DNA from: Aspergillus flavus
Lineage: Eukaryota; Ascomycota; Eurotiomycetes; Eurotiales; Aspergillaceae
Direction: 5' to 3'
Length of the DNA: 64,000 bases
Assembly: GCF_009017415.1 (NCBI RefSeq)
Contig: NC_092403.1
Span: forward strand, 248,001 to 312,000
Made by a program: the position numbers and the translations under genes
Shown: piece after piece, positions 38,401-49,708 of the stretch
Layout of the letters: every line of letters begins with the position of its first letter
Position numbering within the stretch: the stretch's first letter is position 1
Notes under the pieces: model-generated
Told to the model about the DNA's origin: nothing
Seen by the model: only the letters and a program-made list of their open reading frames with translations
Databases searched by the model: none

Positions 38401-41400
38401 GAGTTTCACATTCGCATTCGCCGTCCGCACCTTAGAACGTTTGCCGGGGGAGTTGAATGATTCACAGCATCTTTCCCGAGTATCACTTGAGCTTGATCCA
38501 CCCGGCTTTGTTCGTGCATTTATCTCTGCGTGTCCCGCTGCAGTTGCAGAAGTCTTGAATCCGGAAGACGTCTCATTCTTTCTGATGCAAACCAGAAAGG
38601 ATAACCAAAAACCCGTCAACTTTATACCCGCTCTGGGCGACGACTTTGAGTACTATTTCAAGAAGGATTCTCTGTGGCAATCGGAGGACATTGAAGCTGT
38701 GATTGGTCAGGATCCAGGCCGAGTATGCATTCTCCAGGGCCCTGTGGCAGCGCGGTATTCATGTGACCGGGGAGAATCGGCAAAGGAGATTTTGGATACT
38801 CTGCTATATTCTCTCAGTGACTGCTTCCAGCGAGATATGTGTGCAGAGGAATTGACTATCGGGATTGATAGTGGTTTAGTTACACCGGATTCATGGTCCA
38901 CGGTCTCGCCCGGTACTAAGGATCTCTTTATGGAGGGAATTTCCACTCCATCTTCCACGACACTCTCGGACTCCACTGATGATCCATGCGTTTGTTCATT
39001 CACAGTTCCTTATAGCTCCGACCGAAACGTTCCAGTTTGGGTACGGGCAGTCCTCGAAGATAGGTTTGTATTGCAGGGCCGACAACGGCGGAATAATCCT
39101 TTCCGCGAGTATGTGGAGAAGTACCCCGAATCATCTATCCGCTACAATCCCGCTCGGTCAGAGGTATCTGTAATGGCTCAAGATAGCCCGGACATCAGAT
39201 CTTCAATGACGATCATATGTCAGAATGGGGTGGATGTTATTGTCGGACTTCATCCTCCATATAAAGCGGACAATCTGCAGCTACTCTACCAATTTGATCC
39301 TAGCAGGGTCCCCTTCAGATTGAGTGAGATTATGGAAGGCCGGAACGAGCGCATCAAGTCATTTTATAGTGAGCTCTGGCTTGGTGAGCGCACAATCAGC
39401 CGTATGGATCTGCACAGCACTTTCACTGGGCGTCCAGTCAAGCTTACCCGCCAGCGGTTTGAGAAGTTAGTCTTAACTGTTGGTGAAGCGTTTTCCGACC
39501 ATCGAATCGTGTCATCAGACTCAGACATTCTGCCTATTAGTGTCGGCATCATTATCGCTTGGGATGTGATATCTCGTCCTCTTGTTCTCTTGGAAATTGA
39601 AGGTGACCTACTTCGGCTGGTTCACCGATCTAACACGATTGCATACAATCCCGGTGCCGCTCCATTGAGACTTGGTGAGACAGTCACCTCCCAATCACGG
39701 GTCCAGTCTGTCTATATAGAAGATACAGGCAAGGTGGTGGTTATAAAAGCCCGGGTGATTCGTTCTGGAGAGCATGTGTTGACAATCACGTCAACATTTC
39801 TTCTCCGAGGTTCTTTTCACAACGTCGAAAACACCTTTCGCAAAACAGAATTATCCGACTGGACGATCAACGTGCGATCGAGTTTGGAAGAGACTTTGTT
39901 AAAGTCGCGGAAGTGGTTTCACCCACTCGCCGCTCTACCTTCGCTAGTAGACAAGTCGGTGGTATTCAATATTGAGAGTCACGTTGCGTATAAAAAAAAC
40001 GGACACACCAGCCTTCGAGTCACAGGCCAAGCACATACCCGGACAGGGTTCAAACTTGAACATATAGGAGATGTGGACTTCATATGCGGTGATTGTATTG
40101 GAAACCCTGTTTCGGAGTTTCTTGAGCGTAAAGGGATTGCACAAGGCGGTAGAATCGACTTTGAAAAACCTGGCTGGCCTGGCCGGTCATCGTTCGAAAT
40201 CCAGATGCCTGCCAGCAACAATGCCTATGCTCAAGTTTCGCAAGATTTCAATCCTATTCATGTCTCAAGCATTTTTGCCAGCTTTGCCCAGCTGCCGGGC
40301 ACTTTGTCTCATGGCATGTGCACATCCGCAATTTTAACTGCGGTCCTCGAGCACTTAGTCTTAGAGAATGATCGGTCGCGTCTACGACTTTTTTCCGCTG
40401 CATTTCTGGGGATGGTAATGCCTTCGGAGAGGCTGGCAGTGCGACTAGAGCATGTGGGAATGGTTGAAGGGCGCATGCGATTTGTTATAGAAGCATGCCG
40501 AACCGCGAACGGAGAAAAGGTGATGGATGCGGAGGCCGAAGTAGAACAGCCTGCAACAGCGTACCTCTTCACAGGTCAAGGTAGTCAAAGTAGAGGTATG
40601 GGAATGGACTTATACGATAGGAGCTTAAGTGCCAAGGGGTTGTGGGACGAGATCGATGCACATCTATGTGACGCTTATGGTATGCCCGATACTCTTCTTG
40701 TCCGCACGTTTTCACTCACATGGAAAACAGGCTGGTCAGTCCTGGACATTGTCAGGAACAATCCGAAAACGCTCACCATTCACTTTGGGGGCAAACAAGG
40801 TCGTAAAATTCGCGGAAATTATCTTTCCATCACAGCAGAAACAGTGCTTCCTAACGGTGACCGCATGCAAAAGCCAGTTCTGGCGGGGCTCACACCGACG
40901 TCAGCTTCCTACACATTCCATGACCCTAGGGGACTCTTGTATTCGACGCAATTTGCACAACCGACAATTCTTCTGTTCGAGGCGGCAGCTTTTGCAGAGA
41001 TGCGTGCCAAAGGTTATGTATCACGCGAGGCGGTATATGCTGGCCATTCCTTGGGGGAATACGGGGCACTGTCTGCACTGTCAGAGTTCATACCAACAAT
41101 TGCCCTCGTGGAATTAGCTTTCTATCGCGGGTTGATGATGCAGGCCTCGGTGGCACGAGATGGTGAGGAAAGCGCCAGATATGGTATGGTGGCTGTAAAT
41201 CCAGAACGTGTGGGTAAAGGTAGGCACCCTGTACATAATGTTTATTTGGTTATAGTAGGGAGCTGACCAACCCAGCTTTTGATCAAGCTTCATTGAGCAC
41301 TATGGTCTGCACGATCGCTGCCGAGAGCCGGGAATTGTTGGAAATCGTGAATTTCAACGTGGATGGGGAGCAGTATGTGTGTTCGGGCACGGTAAGTTGG

Positions 41401-41900
41401 CAGCAATTTCCCCGACGATCACTCGATTTTAACCTGGTAATTCAAAGTCAACCAATCTTTACGTTCTTGGGAAATTGATGGACCACATCGCACAGTGTCC
41501 CAGTGGAGCAAAACAAGTCCAGGCGATGAGGGACTCCACCGACGCGTCCACGATGGAGCTCTACCGAGTGATCCGCGACCTCCTGCATCATGCCAAGACC
41601 CTTCCCCGACCAATTGAACTACAGCGCGGCCAGGCCACGATTCCCCTGCAGGGCATCGACGTGCCTTTCCATTCCAGTCACCTGCGTTCAACAGTCAATG
41701 TGTTCCGACAATGTCTCCTCCGGCCAGGACTGCTGGTGGGGAACGTAGATGCTGAGGAGCTAGAGGGGAAGTATATCCCTAACCTAATGGCCCAGCCGTT
41801 TTCGTTAGATGAGAAGTATATCAGACAAGCTTTCGACTTGACGCAGAGCCCAGTTCTAGGGGAAATCCTCGGCGTTAAACATACGTTCCATGCCGTCTAA
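35480..41900 (+). CDS. Fatty acid synthase beta subunit, cluster-dedicated (MrPigK/HexB-like)
   Basis: Partner of the divergent alpha chain. Three exons, 35480-41219, 41276-41391 and 41448-41900, give 2102 residues, the full fungal beta length. The last two introns (56 nt each) join VNPERVGK to AFDQASLSTMV and CSGT to STNLYVLGKL, as in the family. Domains in order: acetyltransferase (TTGHSQG, Ser301), enoyl reductase (MVAGMTPTTMHWDF near 620; ELAGGGYH), dehydratase of MaoC type (SQDFNPIHVS near 1585), and malonyl/palmitoyl transferase (LFTGQGSQSRGMGMDL, then AGHSLGEY with Ser1857). All catalytic motifs are intact, so the pair should make a reduced chain. In Monascus pigment synthesis the analogous pair makes a medium beta-ketoacyl chain; that role here is inferred from neighbours. 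Confidence 0.93.
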
Positions 41901-42292
41901 GCATCACGGCGAGATCGGGAGGAACTTGTTTTCCTCTGCTTCCCGTTCCCTAATATTCGTTCTTGGCATCTCTCCTCCCCCTACCGTGTGTTCTTTCTTA
42001 TCCCATACTCTACCATTCACCTCTAAAAAGCCAGAGTTGAGTCTTGCTGTTGCATAGATAGCTCTAGATATGGTAGGATAAAATTCCAGGTGGTTACTAT
42101 CTTTTTCTTTATGGCTACCTAAGTGACATCAAACCCCGTGAGAATGTACAGTACCAGGCAGGATATATATAATAGAATAGACAAAACCAATTTGGTAAGA
42201 GGGAGTAAAATAATATATGCAACTATTGAATATGAAATTGCTCTTTGAGCGAAATAAGCTATATTTTCATTTGCGTATTGTTGGATATTCTA
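41901..42292. other. Convergent 3' spacer, FAS beta and FAD monooxygenase
   Basis: About 390 AT-rich bases between converging genes; 3' UTRs of both expected. No gene seen. Confidence 0.45.
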
Positions 42293-43791
42293 TCATGCCC
42301 CAAGATGCTTTCTATACTCTACTTCTAATTGTCTCAACATACCATCGATATCGAAATGCCATATCTTATGAGACCGCCGTTTGATCTCATCATACCCCTT
42401 ATCCATATCAGAGCCGCATTGCAGATCATTCCATTCATAGATCTCACAAGCCTCGCGACTACTCCTCACCAACCATTGGGATCGGTCACGACGCACTGCA
42501 CTAAACGCCGCAAACGCGGCCTGAAGCGCCACAGTTTTCCGCCCACCCGGAGTCTTGACACGCGACTGCACCATGTCTAACAGGACAGTCAACGCCAACA
42601 CATCCTCAATTCCAATCCCCGCACCAGCACCATGATGGGGCGACGACGCATGTGCCGCATCGCCAGCGATACACACGCGTCCGCGCGAGTAAGTTGGCGC
42701 AGGACAGTCCAGTGAATCGAAAACACCCCATTTCTCCAACTCCGCTGGCAGTAGATCAATGATGTCTCTCACCGTCGGGCCCCAATCCGCAAAGGCGCCG
42801 GCTACTTCGTCTTTCGTCGCCAGCTGCGACATACTGCGGTCGAGAGGCCAGTCATTTGGGTCCGTGACGAACGCCACCACGTTCATCAGCGTCTGCTTGG
42901 CAACTGGGAAATGAAGGACATGCGCGTTCGGACCGCCATACATATGCTGGTTATGTGCACGGTAGTGACCCAGTCGAGCGGTTGCTTCTTGCATGGGGAC
43001 TAACCCTCGATATGCCACCTTGTGGGTATAATGCGGATAGGAGGCGGGGTTACCTTCGCCGAGGATGAGCTCGCGCACACGAGACTTGATACCATCACAA
43101 CCGATAACTGGACCTATATCAACACCGTCCTTCCAAGCTCAAGCTCTGAGGCTAATGGAAACTCACCAGCATCCGCCCTCCCTACACTCCCATCACAAAA
43201 CCTCAATAAAACCTTACCCACTCCATAATCCTCCACCCGATCCAACCTCTTCCCTAACTTCACCACACCCCCGGGAATAAGCCTCATAATCTCTTCCAAA
43301 AAATGCGCCCGATGACACCCCTCAAACCCCTTCGGCCCCGTCGCCAACGCATAAAGCTTCTTCCAGCTCATATCATCTAGACCATCAGGATCATGAGTAT
43401 ACCCATCAATAAACTGCATATTATTATTCGGATTCCGTGGGTCTCCGTTGGTTGTCGCTACGGCAGCAACACAATCAACGATACGCTCGTCAATCATCGA
43501 CATGCACCGTCGGGCGTTGGCCGTAAAGGCGATTCCGGCGCCGCTCTCGCGTGGACTCTGGGCTTGCTCGTAGACTGTTACTTTGATGTTCTTGGCCAGG
43601 AGGCCGAGGGCTAGGGTTGCGCCGATGATGCCGCAGCCTATGATAGCTATTTCGAGGGGTTCGTCTTCGATGTCCAGGGGTGAGATTTCGGGGTCGCGGC
43701 TGGTTGTTGGGGCTGGGGTATGGCCTTTTACGAAGGGTGGGAACCATGATGGGCGGAGGCGCGATAGGATGCTAGTGAGCATGGTGATCAT
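42293..43791 (-). CDS. FAD-dependent monooxygenase (salicylate hydroxylase type, MrPigN-like)
   Basis: Group A flavin monooxygenase. Minus-strand exons 43791-43167 and 43113-42293 give 481 residues; the 53-nt intron (GTGAGT..ATAG) joins RADAG to PVIGCDGIKSRVREL. Motifs are the dinucleotide fold IAIIGCGIIGATLA followed by an acidic strand end (VYEQ), the DG motif VIGCDGIKS, and the FAD ribityl-binding GD motif CIAGDAAHASSPHHGAG. An N-terminal extension of about 45 residues precedes the Rossmann fold; its start hydrophobicity (MITMLTSIL) could be a weak anchor. In azaphilone pathways such enzymes hydroxylate and dearomatise the phenolic aldehyde released by the PKS to form the pyranoquinone core. 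That is the likely task here given the PKS R domain. Confidence 0.9.
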
Positions 43792-45247
43792 TAGGATGCT
43801 ATTTTGATTAAAGAGCTGTCTACTGATAGTCCTTACTAGAAGAAGAGGTGCTCAACCTGCTAGGTTTGGTATATTATTGAGCGCAATATCCTGGAGGGGT
43901 TCATTGAGGCAGCTGGGCTGGAATGCCCTAACCAGCATCCTGGGTCCGGGAATCAGACTTCTACGCTACAAGGTTTAGCTATTGAGGGAATAATTCCATG
44001 TTGTCGGCCTAAACCTACGGAGTATCGAACTAATTGACGGCGTATCGGGTCGGTGGCAAAAGGGGGTGAACGAACGAGTTCAGCAGAGGGTTCGACCTAA
44101 CGCCTTCCCTTGGTCATTGTTGATTTGAACTTGGAATTATCGATTGATTCCGCATTTGTGCATCTCATATACCGTCACTGAAAATAGCCTATTGGTGAGT
44201 ATTGAGGCATACATTGGGTGGGTATGTCATTGGACAAACTCCTGCTTAAAATTAGATGCTATATCATTAGAGCCATTTACAACAACAGATCAGTCTATCT
44301 GCATATCTTCCCCGCGAGTTGATCGATCTGTCCAACCTCAACCGGACTCAGGAGTCTAGAACGACCTACACGCCCACAAAAAGCATTCAACAGAAGCAAA
44401 ATACCTAATCAAACATCATCCTCATCATCTGTCACGCAATGACAGCCCCATCTTCACATTGCCACCCAAATTTAAACCGCGCAGACAGCCGATACGCCGT
44501 ACTCTCGGCTACCAGCACTCCAGGCTTCCTTCAAGACTCACAGGGAACAAAAAATAAATCCTATGATATATCGATAAGCAGCCATCTGATCTATATCCCA
44601 ACCAACCAAAATCCCGCATGCACACGTGCAACCAGGCCATACTCCAGCCAATAGGCTAACTACGGGGCAATCGGCTTGTTTAATCTTCGGGCCCGTCCTC
44701 CCGCCCGTGTAGATCATCCGATACTCTCCGCCAGCCTCATATCCAATGGGAACCAGCATGCAAAGTCTACGGAGTACAGTGTAGCAGCAGTGCAACGTTT
44801 CTCTAGGCCGGTTCGTGGTAGGCGTATGACAATAGCGGAAGGGCCTCAGAATGCATAAGCAATGCAAACGGTTGGTTACATGTACTAAAACGACAATGAA
44901 ACAGGTTTGTCGTGGCCTTCGGCCCGCAACAAGGGGGGAATTCGCGCATCTCAGCTGAATCAATCACCAGGCGATTCAAGCTGTTCTTGATTTTGTTCAC
45001 GACTAGGACGTACAAGGTGAGCGAGGTCATGATCTCTAAGGCGACCGTTGTATGAGACTCTCGTGATATTATTTCCTAGCTCCAAAGAGTTATGTTACGA
45101 GTGATTAAATCCGAAGAGGGAGAAGAACAGCCTATCCAATACTTTGTTGAAACGGAGAGTGACTTCAAATTATATGGACACACACTGTGAGACCTAGTAA
45201 GCCCCCGCGCACCTCGTGTCACTGCATAACGATATTATGTGTGCAAT
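43792..45247. other. 1.45 kb gap with monooxygenase promoter
   Basis: The left end is the upstream region of the minus-strand monooxygenase. Two CTACGGAGTA elements occur, near 43996 and 44769; this near-palindrome is frequent in Eurotiales promoters generally. Only short overlapping frames are present, and I support no gene here. Confidence 0.4.
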
Positions 45248-46504
45248 CTAGACTTCCGAGTCCGGATCTAGATGGAATCTCTGCAACATCAGCGCAATAC
45301 TCTTATGACCCTCCAGAGTTGCGAGTTGGATAGGCGTCCGCCCGTGGATGTCTCGAGCGCCAATATCAATATCTGGTCGGCTGAGCAATAGCTGGACTAT
45401 ATTCTCCCGGCCATTTTTGGCGGCGCTTGCTAGCGCTGTGCCCTGTCCATAGCGTATTGTACGGGCGTTGACATCTACCTCAGGAAGGCTAACTAACAAG
45501 CCTACCATGTCTTCACGTCCTTGTTCGGTAGCAATGAATAACGGTGTTCGGCCCCATAAATCACTCCTGTTCAACTCGGCGCTGAATTGGTGGTCAACCT
45601 CTCCAGTCACCTTTGGATTTTGCTGTCGCATTCGATTGAGCAACAGCTTAATAGTCGTGCAGTTTCCACTCTCTACTGCCAGCGAGAGGGGGAATCGATT
45701 ATCGTACGTCCCACAATAAAGATCAACATCATTTCGTGCTATAAGAAGCTCAATCGTAAAGGGGTTCCCATTGTACGCTGCGTAACAAAGGGGCGTGCTC
45801 CGCCGATGATCAAGCGCATTGATCTCTACATGCTTTTGTTCCAGTAGTATCCTCACAATATTTGGATGGCCGCAGCGGCAGGCCAAATGTAACGGGAGTT
45901 GCTGTCAAGCATTTCTTACATTTGTATCAGCTTTCGTTACTAGAAATGCCACTGCGCGTTCCTGACCATGTTCCGCGGCAAGCGATACGGCAGTTTGTCC
46001 ACGGTCATCTTGCTCGTTGATGTCTAATCCCGTCCAGTGTATCAGCATCTCCATTACAGACACATGGCCGTTTAGAGCAGCTACATGAAGTAAGGTCCTG
46101 CCTCGGTCGTTTGTAAAATTCGTGTCAACGTCGAGCCGATTTAGAAGTGCCTCGACAACCAACAAATGTCCTCTGGAAACTGCGAGCGACAACGGTGTAT
46201 CCATGTATTTGTTTCTCGCGTTAGGTAATGCAACTTTACATCTCAAGACTTGCAATAGAAGCTCCTGTTCCCCTTCGGCTGCTAATATGTGAAGTATACA
46301 GTTTCCAGACTCATCCCGTATCGAAAAGTGCACCGTGGAAAGTAATGGCACGAAATCTGGGAATGCTTTGAGAAATGAGCATAGTGTAGGAAGGTCTAGT
46401 TTCTCGACAATGAGCAGAACTATTTCGGATGGCAGCGCAGCTCTTCTGGTCATTGCGAAATGATGGAAATCTACTTTGAGAGACGGTGGAAGGCAGTTCA
46501 ACAT
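45248..46504 (-). CDS. Ankyrin-repeat protein with F-box-like N-terminus, interrupted by in-frame TGA (MrPigL-like)
   Basis: Minus-strand frame of 419 codons from ATG 46504 to the stop at 45248, with one internal TGA at 45907-45905. The N-terminus (LPSEIVLLIVEKLDLPTLCSFL) is F-box-like. About nine or ten ankyrin repeats follow (for example RGRTLLHVAALNGHVSVMEM and GRTPIQLATLEGHKSIALML). The frame is open and repeat-like on both sides of the TGA, and repeat length is kept if the TGA counts as one residue. A good donor GTAAGA lies at 45919. With an AG at 45825-45824 it would make a 96-nt in-frame intron that removes one repeat. So the gene may be intact by splicing (387 residues), read through, or a recent pseudogene. 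An ankyrin protein is part of the Monascus pigment cluster; its role there is unknown. The start could also be the Met about 16 codons later. Confidence 0.62.
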
Positions 46505-46831
46505 GCTTTTGAAATGTGAATGTTGGATCCTGGATGCAAATAATAAAGTACTAGGTCTTCATCTCAAATTAATGGAGATGATGCTAACAATATTCCTCAA
46601 ATTTGCAACAAAGAACAAAGAAGACTAACAATGTGGGACAGGAGTGCGACCTGGGGTCTGCCGTATCTAGTCATTTTGGAGTGCTCCGCGTGGTAACTCT
46701 TTGCCTCTCTTTGTATATTGATCCTTGTGAAAGAAAACGTGTGGAAGCGCATAAGCGGACATTTGGTAAACCACATAGAAGACGGTAATTCCCGATGGCA
46801 AAGTCTAGTTACCGAGTAGGTTGCCTCCATC
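46505..46831. other. Spacer between GH89 3' end and ankyrin 5' end
   Basis: About 330 bases. It must serve as promoter of the minus-strand ankyrin gene and 3' flank of the GH89 gene. No other feature seen. Confidence 0.4.
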
Positions 46832-49266
46832 TCAAGCACGATCTCCGAAGATTGACGGCCAACTTTGCGAAACATTTCTGAGGACTACTTCCAATCCTCT
46901 ACATGAGGAATTTGCCCAAGATATACCTGGCTCCCTACTCTGCCCCTGCCACGACATCTCAAATCCATGCAACTTCGCTTTGAGCTCCGTCTCATTGTAG
47001 CTCGTCTGATTCTTCTCACCAAGATAGTCCACGAATATAGACCATCGAGGCTTATAGTACGAAGAGATAAGACCTGCCCAGGCCTTCGACGCATAATCAC
47101 TTATCTCACCGGTAGGACCCCATAGAGTGATCTGATTTCGCGCATTATACTCAAAGAAGTCCTTTGTTTCTGTGGTGTTTCCCCAGTCTCTGGCGCTCGA
47201 GATCCAAGTTGCAAGGGAGAAGTTCTCATTGCAAGACAAGACTTTGTCAATCGCCGATAGCAGATTGAGGAGCCTTTCGCTATGTGAGGTGACTTTTGTG
47301 GTTCTGTTCTCTGTTTCTGACTTCCATGAAGTTATAAGAACGGAGTAGACATTGACAAAAGCGTTCCCCATAAGCTGACGCGTGATATCGACCATATCGT
47401 ATTCATACGCAGGGTTATGCCAGAGTGACGGCTCCTTCCTCGTTGCATTCATAAACAAAGACAATACTTCATTCAAGACCATTGGATCATAATTAATTGA
47501 TGTAGGAGTCGGATAATGGCCAACACGGCCAACCAAGCCGGCGATATCCGGCGAGATCTCAAAGATCGACTTCGTAACTGAATATGTCGTGAGATTAGTG
47601 TTATTGTAGACGGTCTTGCGCAGCAGGTCCCACGCCGTATACAGTTCATTTGGTACCGAAAGGTTTCCGGAATATCTGCTTCTGACCCAACTTTGAAAAT
47701 ATGCCCGTGTATCAATCGGTGTCGCTGACCAAGCCTGGTCTAACAGTAAATCATAGACAATCTCATTCCCTTCCTGGCCTTCCATAGTGAGCCCGAATCC
47801 CACAAGTGAATCGGATTTATTTAATGCTTCGATAGGATCCGAAGTGATGTTCATAATTTGCCCGTACATGCCCATGTTCCCACCAAAGTCGTGTAACTGG
47901 CACCAGATCCACGGCTTTCCGAAATAGGATTCCGTCCGTTGCCACTGTGGTTTCGACTCCGAGTACAGGTCGAGAATGAGCATATCGTCGTTTCTCTCAA
48001 CCCCACTCAAGTAGGCCGAGATGCGATTGGAATCCCAAAAGTCCTTCTTATCGTAAAACAACCACCCCTGCATCATCCATACCGCAGCGGGGTTAACAGC
48101 TTTCAAACTCTGCCAGGTATGCAGCGACAAGTTCCGAAGATACCCCAGCTCCCCAGAAGCAGGATTGATCTCATTAAACTGATCGAGCGCATAGACATGC
48201 GTGATATTTCCAAAAGCGCGCATTTGCCTCGAGATCACACTCTTCTGCAAGTCGGCAAAGGTTCTATCGAGCGGACTAAGGAAGGACACTTCCGTAAATT
48301 TCTTCTGAAAGCCCGACCACTGCGATCCATTCACCACGGTCGCATGCGGTCGAACACGTTTTATAGCAGGCGGTACAAACCCTGGAAAAGCGGGAAGCAC
48401 GGGTCTCATGCCTAGTTCAACGATTCGGCTGACAATTTTCTTCTGTAGCTCGAACTGCGCTTCGATCCATGCTATGCTGACGCCGTGGCCGCCCCAGGAG
48501 CCTTGGATGTTCCCGAGTCGGTTCCATGCTTGGAAGGCTGGGCCGCTGAAGAACGGTAGTATCTCTTCGTCAGTCATTCCGATCTCTCGAAGCGAGTCAA
48601 GGAGAACCTTTTCGTAGCCGACCCATGCGAGGATTACATTTACGCCTCTGAGGGCGGCCCAGTCGAGTTCTAGTTCCCAGTCTTCCCAGGTCCAGAAGGC
48701 AGTTGTGTAGGAGAATGTCACTGTATGATGCATATATGAGTATAGGTTCGTCTTATCAAAGGCAGAATCAAATCGGAGAGGGCCATGGTAAAAGAGCTCG
48801 TTACCTGGATTGAGATGGTACCGCCATGTCACAATACTTTCGCCTTTCAGCGGCACATGGAGTTTGGGGAGAGATGACGGCAGAGTATGTAGACGACTAC
48901 CAACAAACCAGTATATATCCGCATGGACGATCTGACTTAGGTATCGATGTAGACTGGATGGTTTGTTAGCGGAGCGCTTTAAGGTGGGATCGTGGATTGC
49001 GGTTGAAGATACCCTGCGGCAAGAGCGCTTTGAGAATTCCCTTCGACATGAATTGAGCCATTCGCCTGGGTTGACACGGTGTACACATCACGATGGTCGT
49101 TTTCGGTGGTGGAGTTACGTGATGAGCTGTTCAAAGAGAACAAAAAGTTGTCGCTATGATCTGGTAGTCTCCTGCGGACTAGACTGATGATTCCCTCTGT
49201 CGGATGACGTCCACCCACGGTGGCAGTGGTTATCAGCACAATCAACAATAATGTTGGGTGCAACAT
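46832..49266 (-). CDS. GH89 alpha-N-acetylglucosaminidase, secreted
   Basis: Exo-glycosidase of family GH89 (NAGLU type), which removes terminal alpha-linked N-acetylglucosamine. Minus-strand exons 49266-49013 and 48953-46832 give 791 residues. The 59-nt intron rejoins SALAAGLHRYLSQIVHAD, a conserved N-terminal-domain stretch. A signal peptide (LLLIVLITTATVGG) and numerous N-glycosylation sequons predict secretion. The TIM-barrel active site is complete: FNEINPASGE carries the acid/base Glu, MEGQEGNEIVYDLL carries the nucleophile Glu, and WIWCQLHDFGGNMGMYG and the WRYHLN start region are typical. Length is normal (about 740-800). It sits in the polyketide cluster between ankyrin and acyltransferase genes. 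No role in azaphilone synthesis is known to me, so it may be a bystander. Confidence 0.92.
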
Positions 49267-49708
49267 CTCTCTTCAGCTTGATTATGTCCTTTTGTCCAGT
49301 TAGCCAATTCCACATGAAGATGGTTCACTTGAATGATACGCAAAGAAAATGTCGCAAAGTTGTGGTTCTTGCAAGTACTGGGAGTTTGGGATTTCGAGTT
49401 TTGCAAGCCGTTACGGCACTCAACCGCTGTAAGCTAGATAATGACAGTCCTTCTACCAATCAGCGCCTCCAAAAAAATAATTGTTCCTATAACGAATGCT
49501 TCAAGGGTATCGGCAGAGGACTTCCGCCAAAGACATATTATAAGGTCAAGTGCATATATTAGGGTTCATGGATTGACGTAAGAGATGCCAAGAATCCAAA
49601 TAAACAGAATGAATGACGTCTTGTATCCAAGAAGAGGTTGAATAGTCGATCAAACATCAATAAGTAAATAATATCATGAGTGATCGCAACGCCAGCATAC
49701 CCAGAACC
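49267..49708. other. Spacer between acyltransferase 3' end and GH89 5' end
   Basis: About 440 bases carrying the GH89 promoter and the acyltransferase 3' flank. No gene or strong motif seen. Confidence 0.4.

Noticed and set aside
45902..45919. An 18-nt mini-intron (GTAAGA...CAG) in the ankyrin gene
   Set aside because: It would remove the TGA in frame, but it is far below the known minimum length for fungal introns. It would also shorten the inter-repeat spacing by six residues, whereas keeping the bases preserves it.
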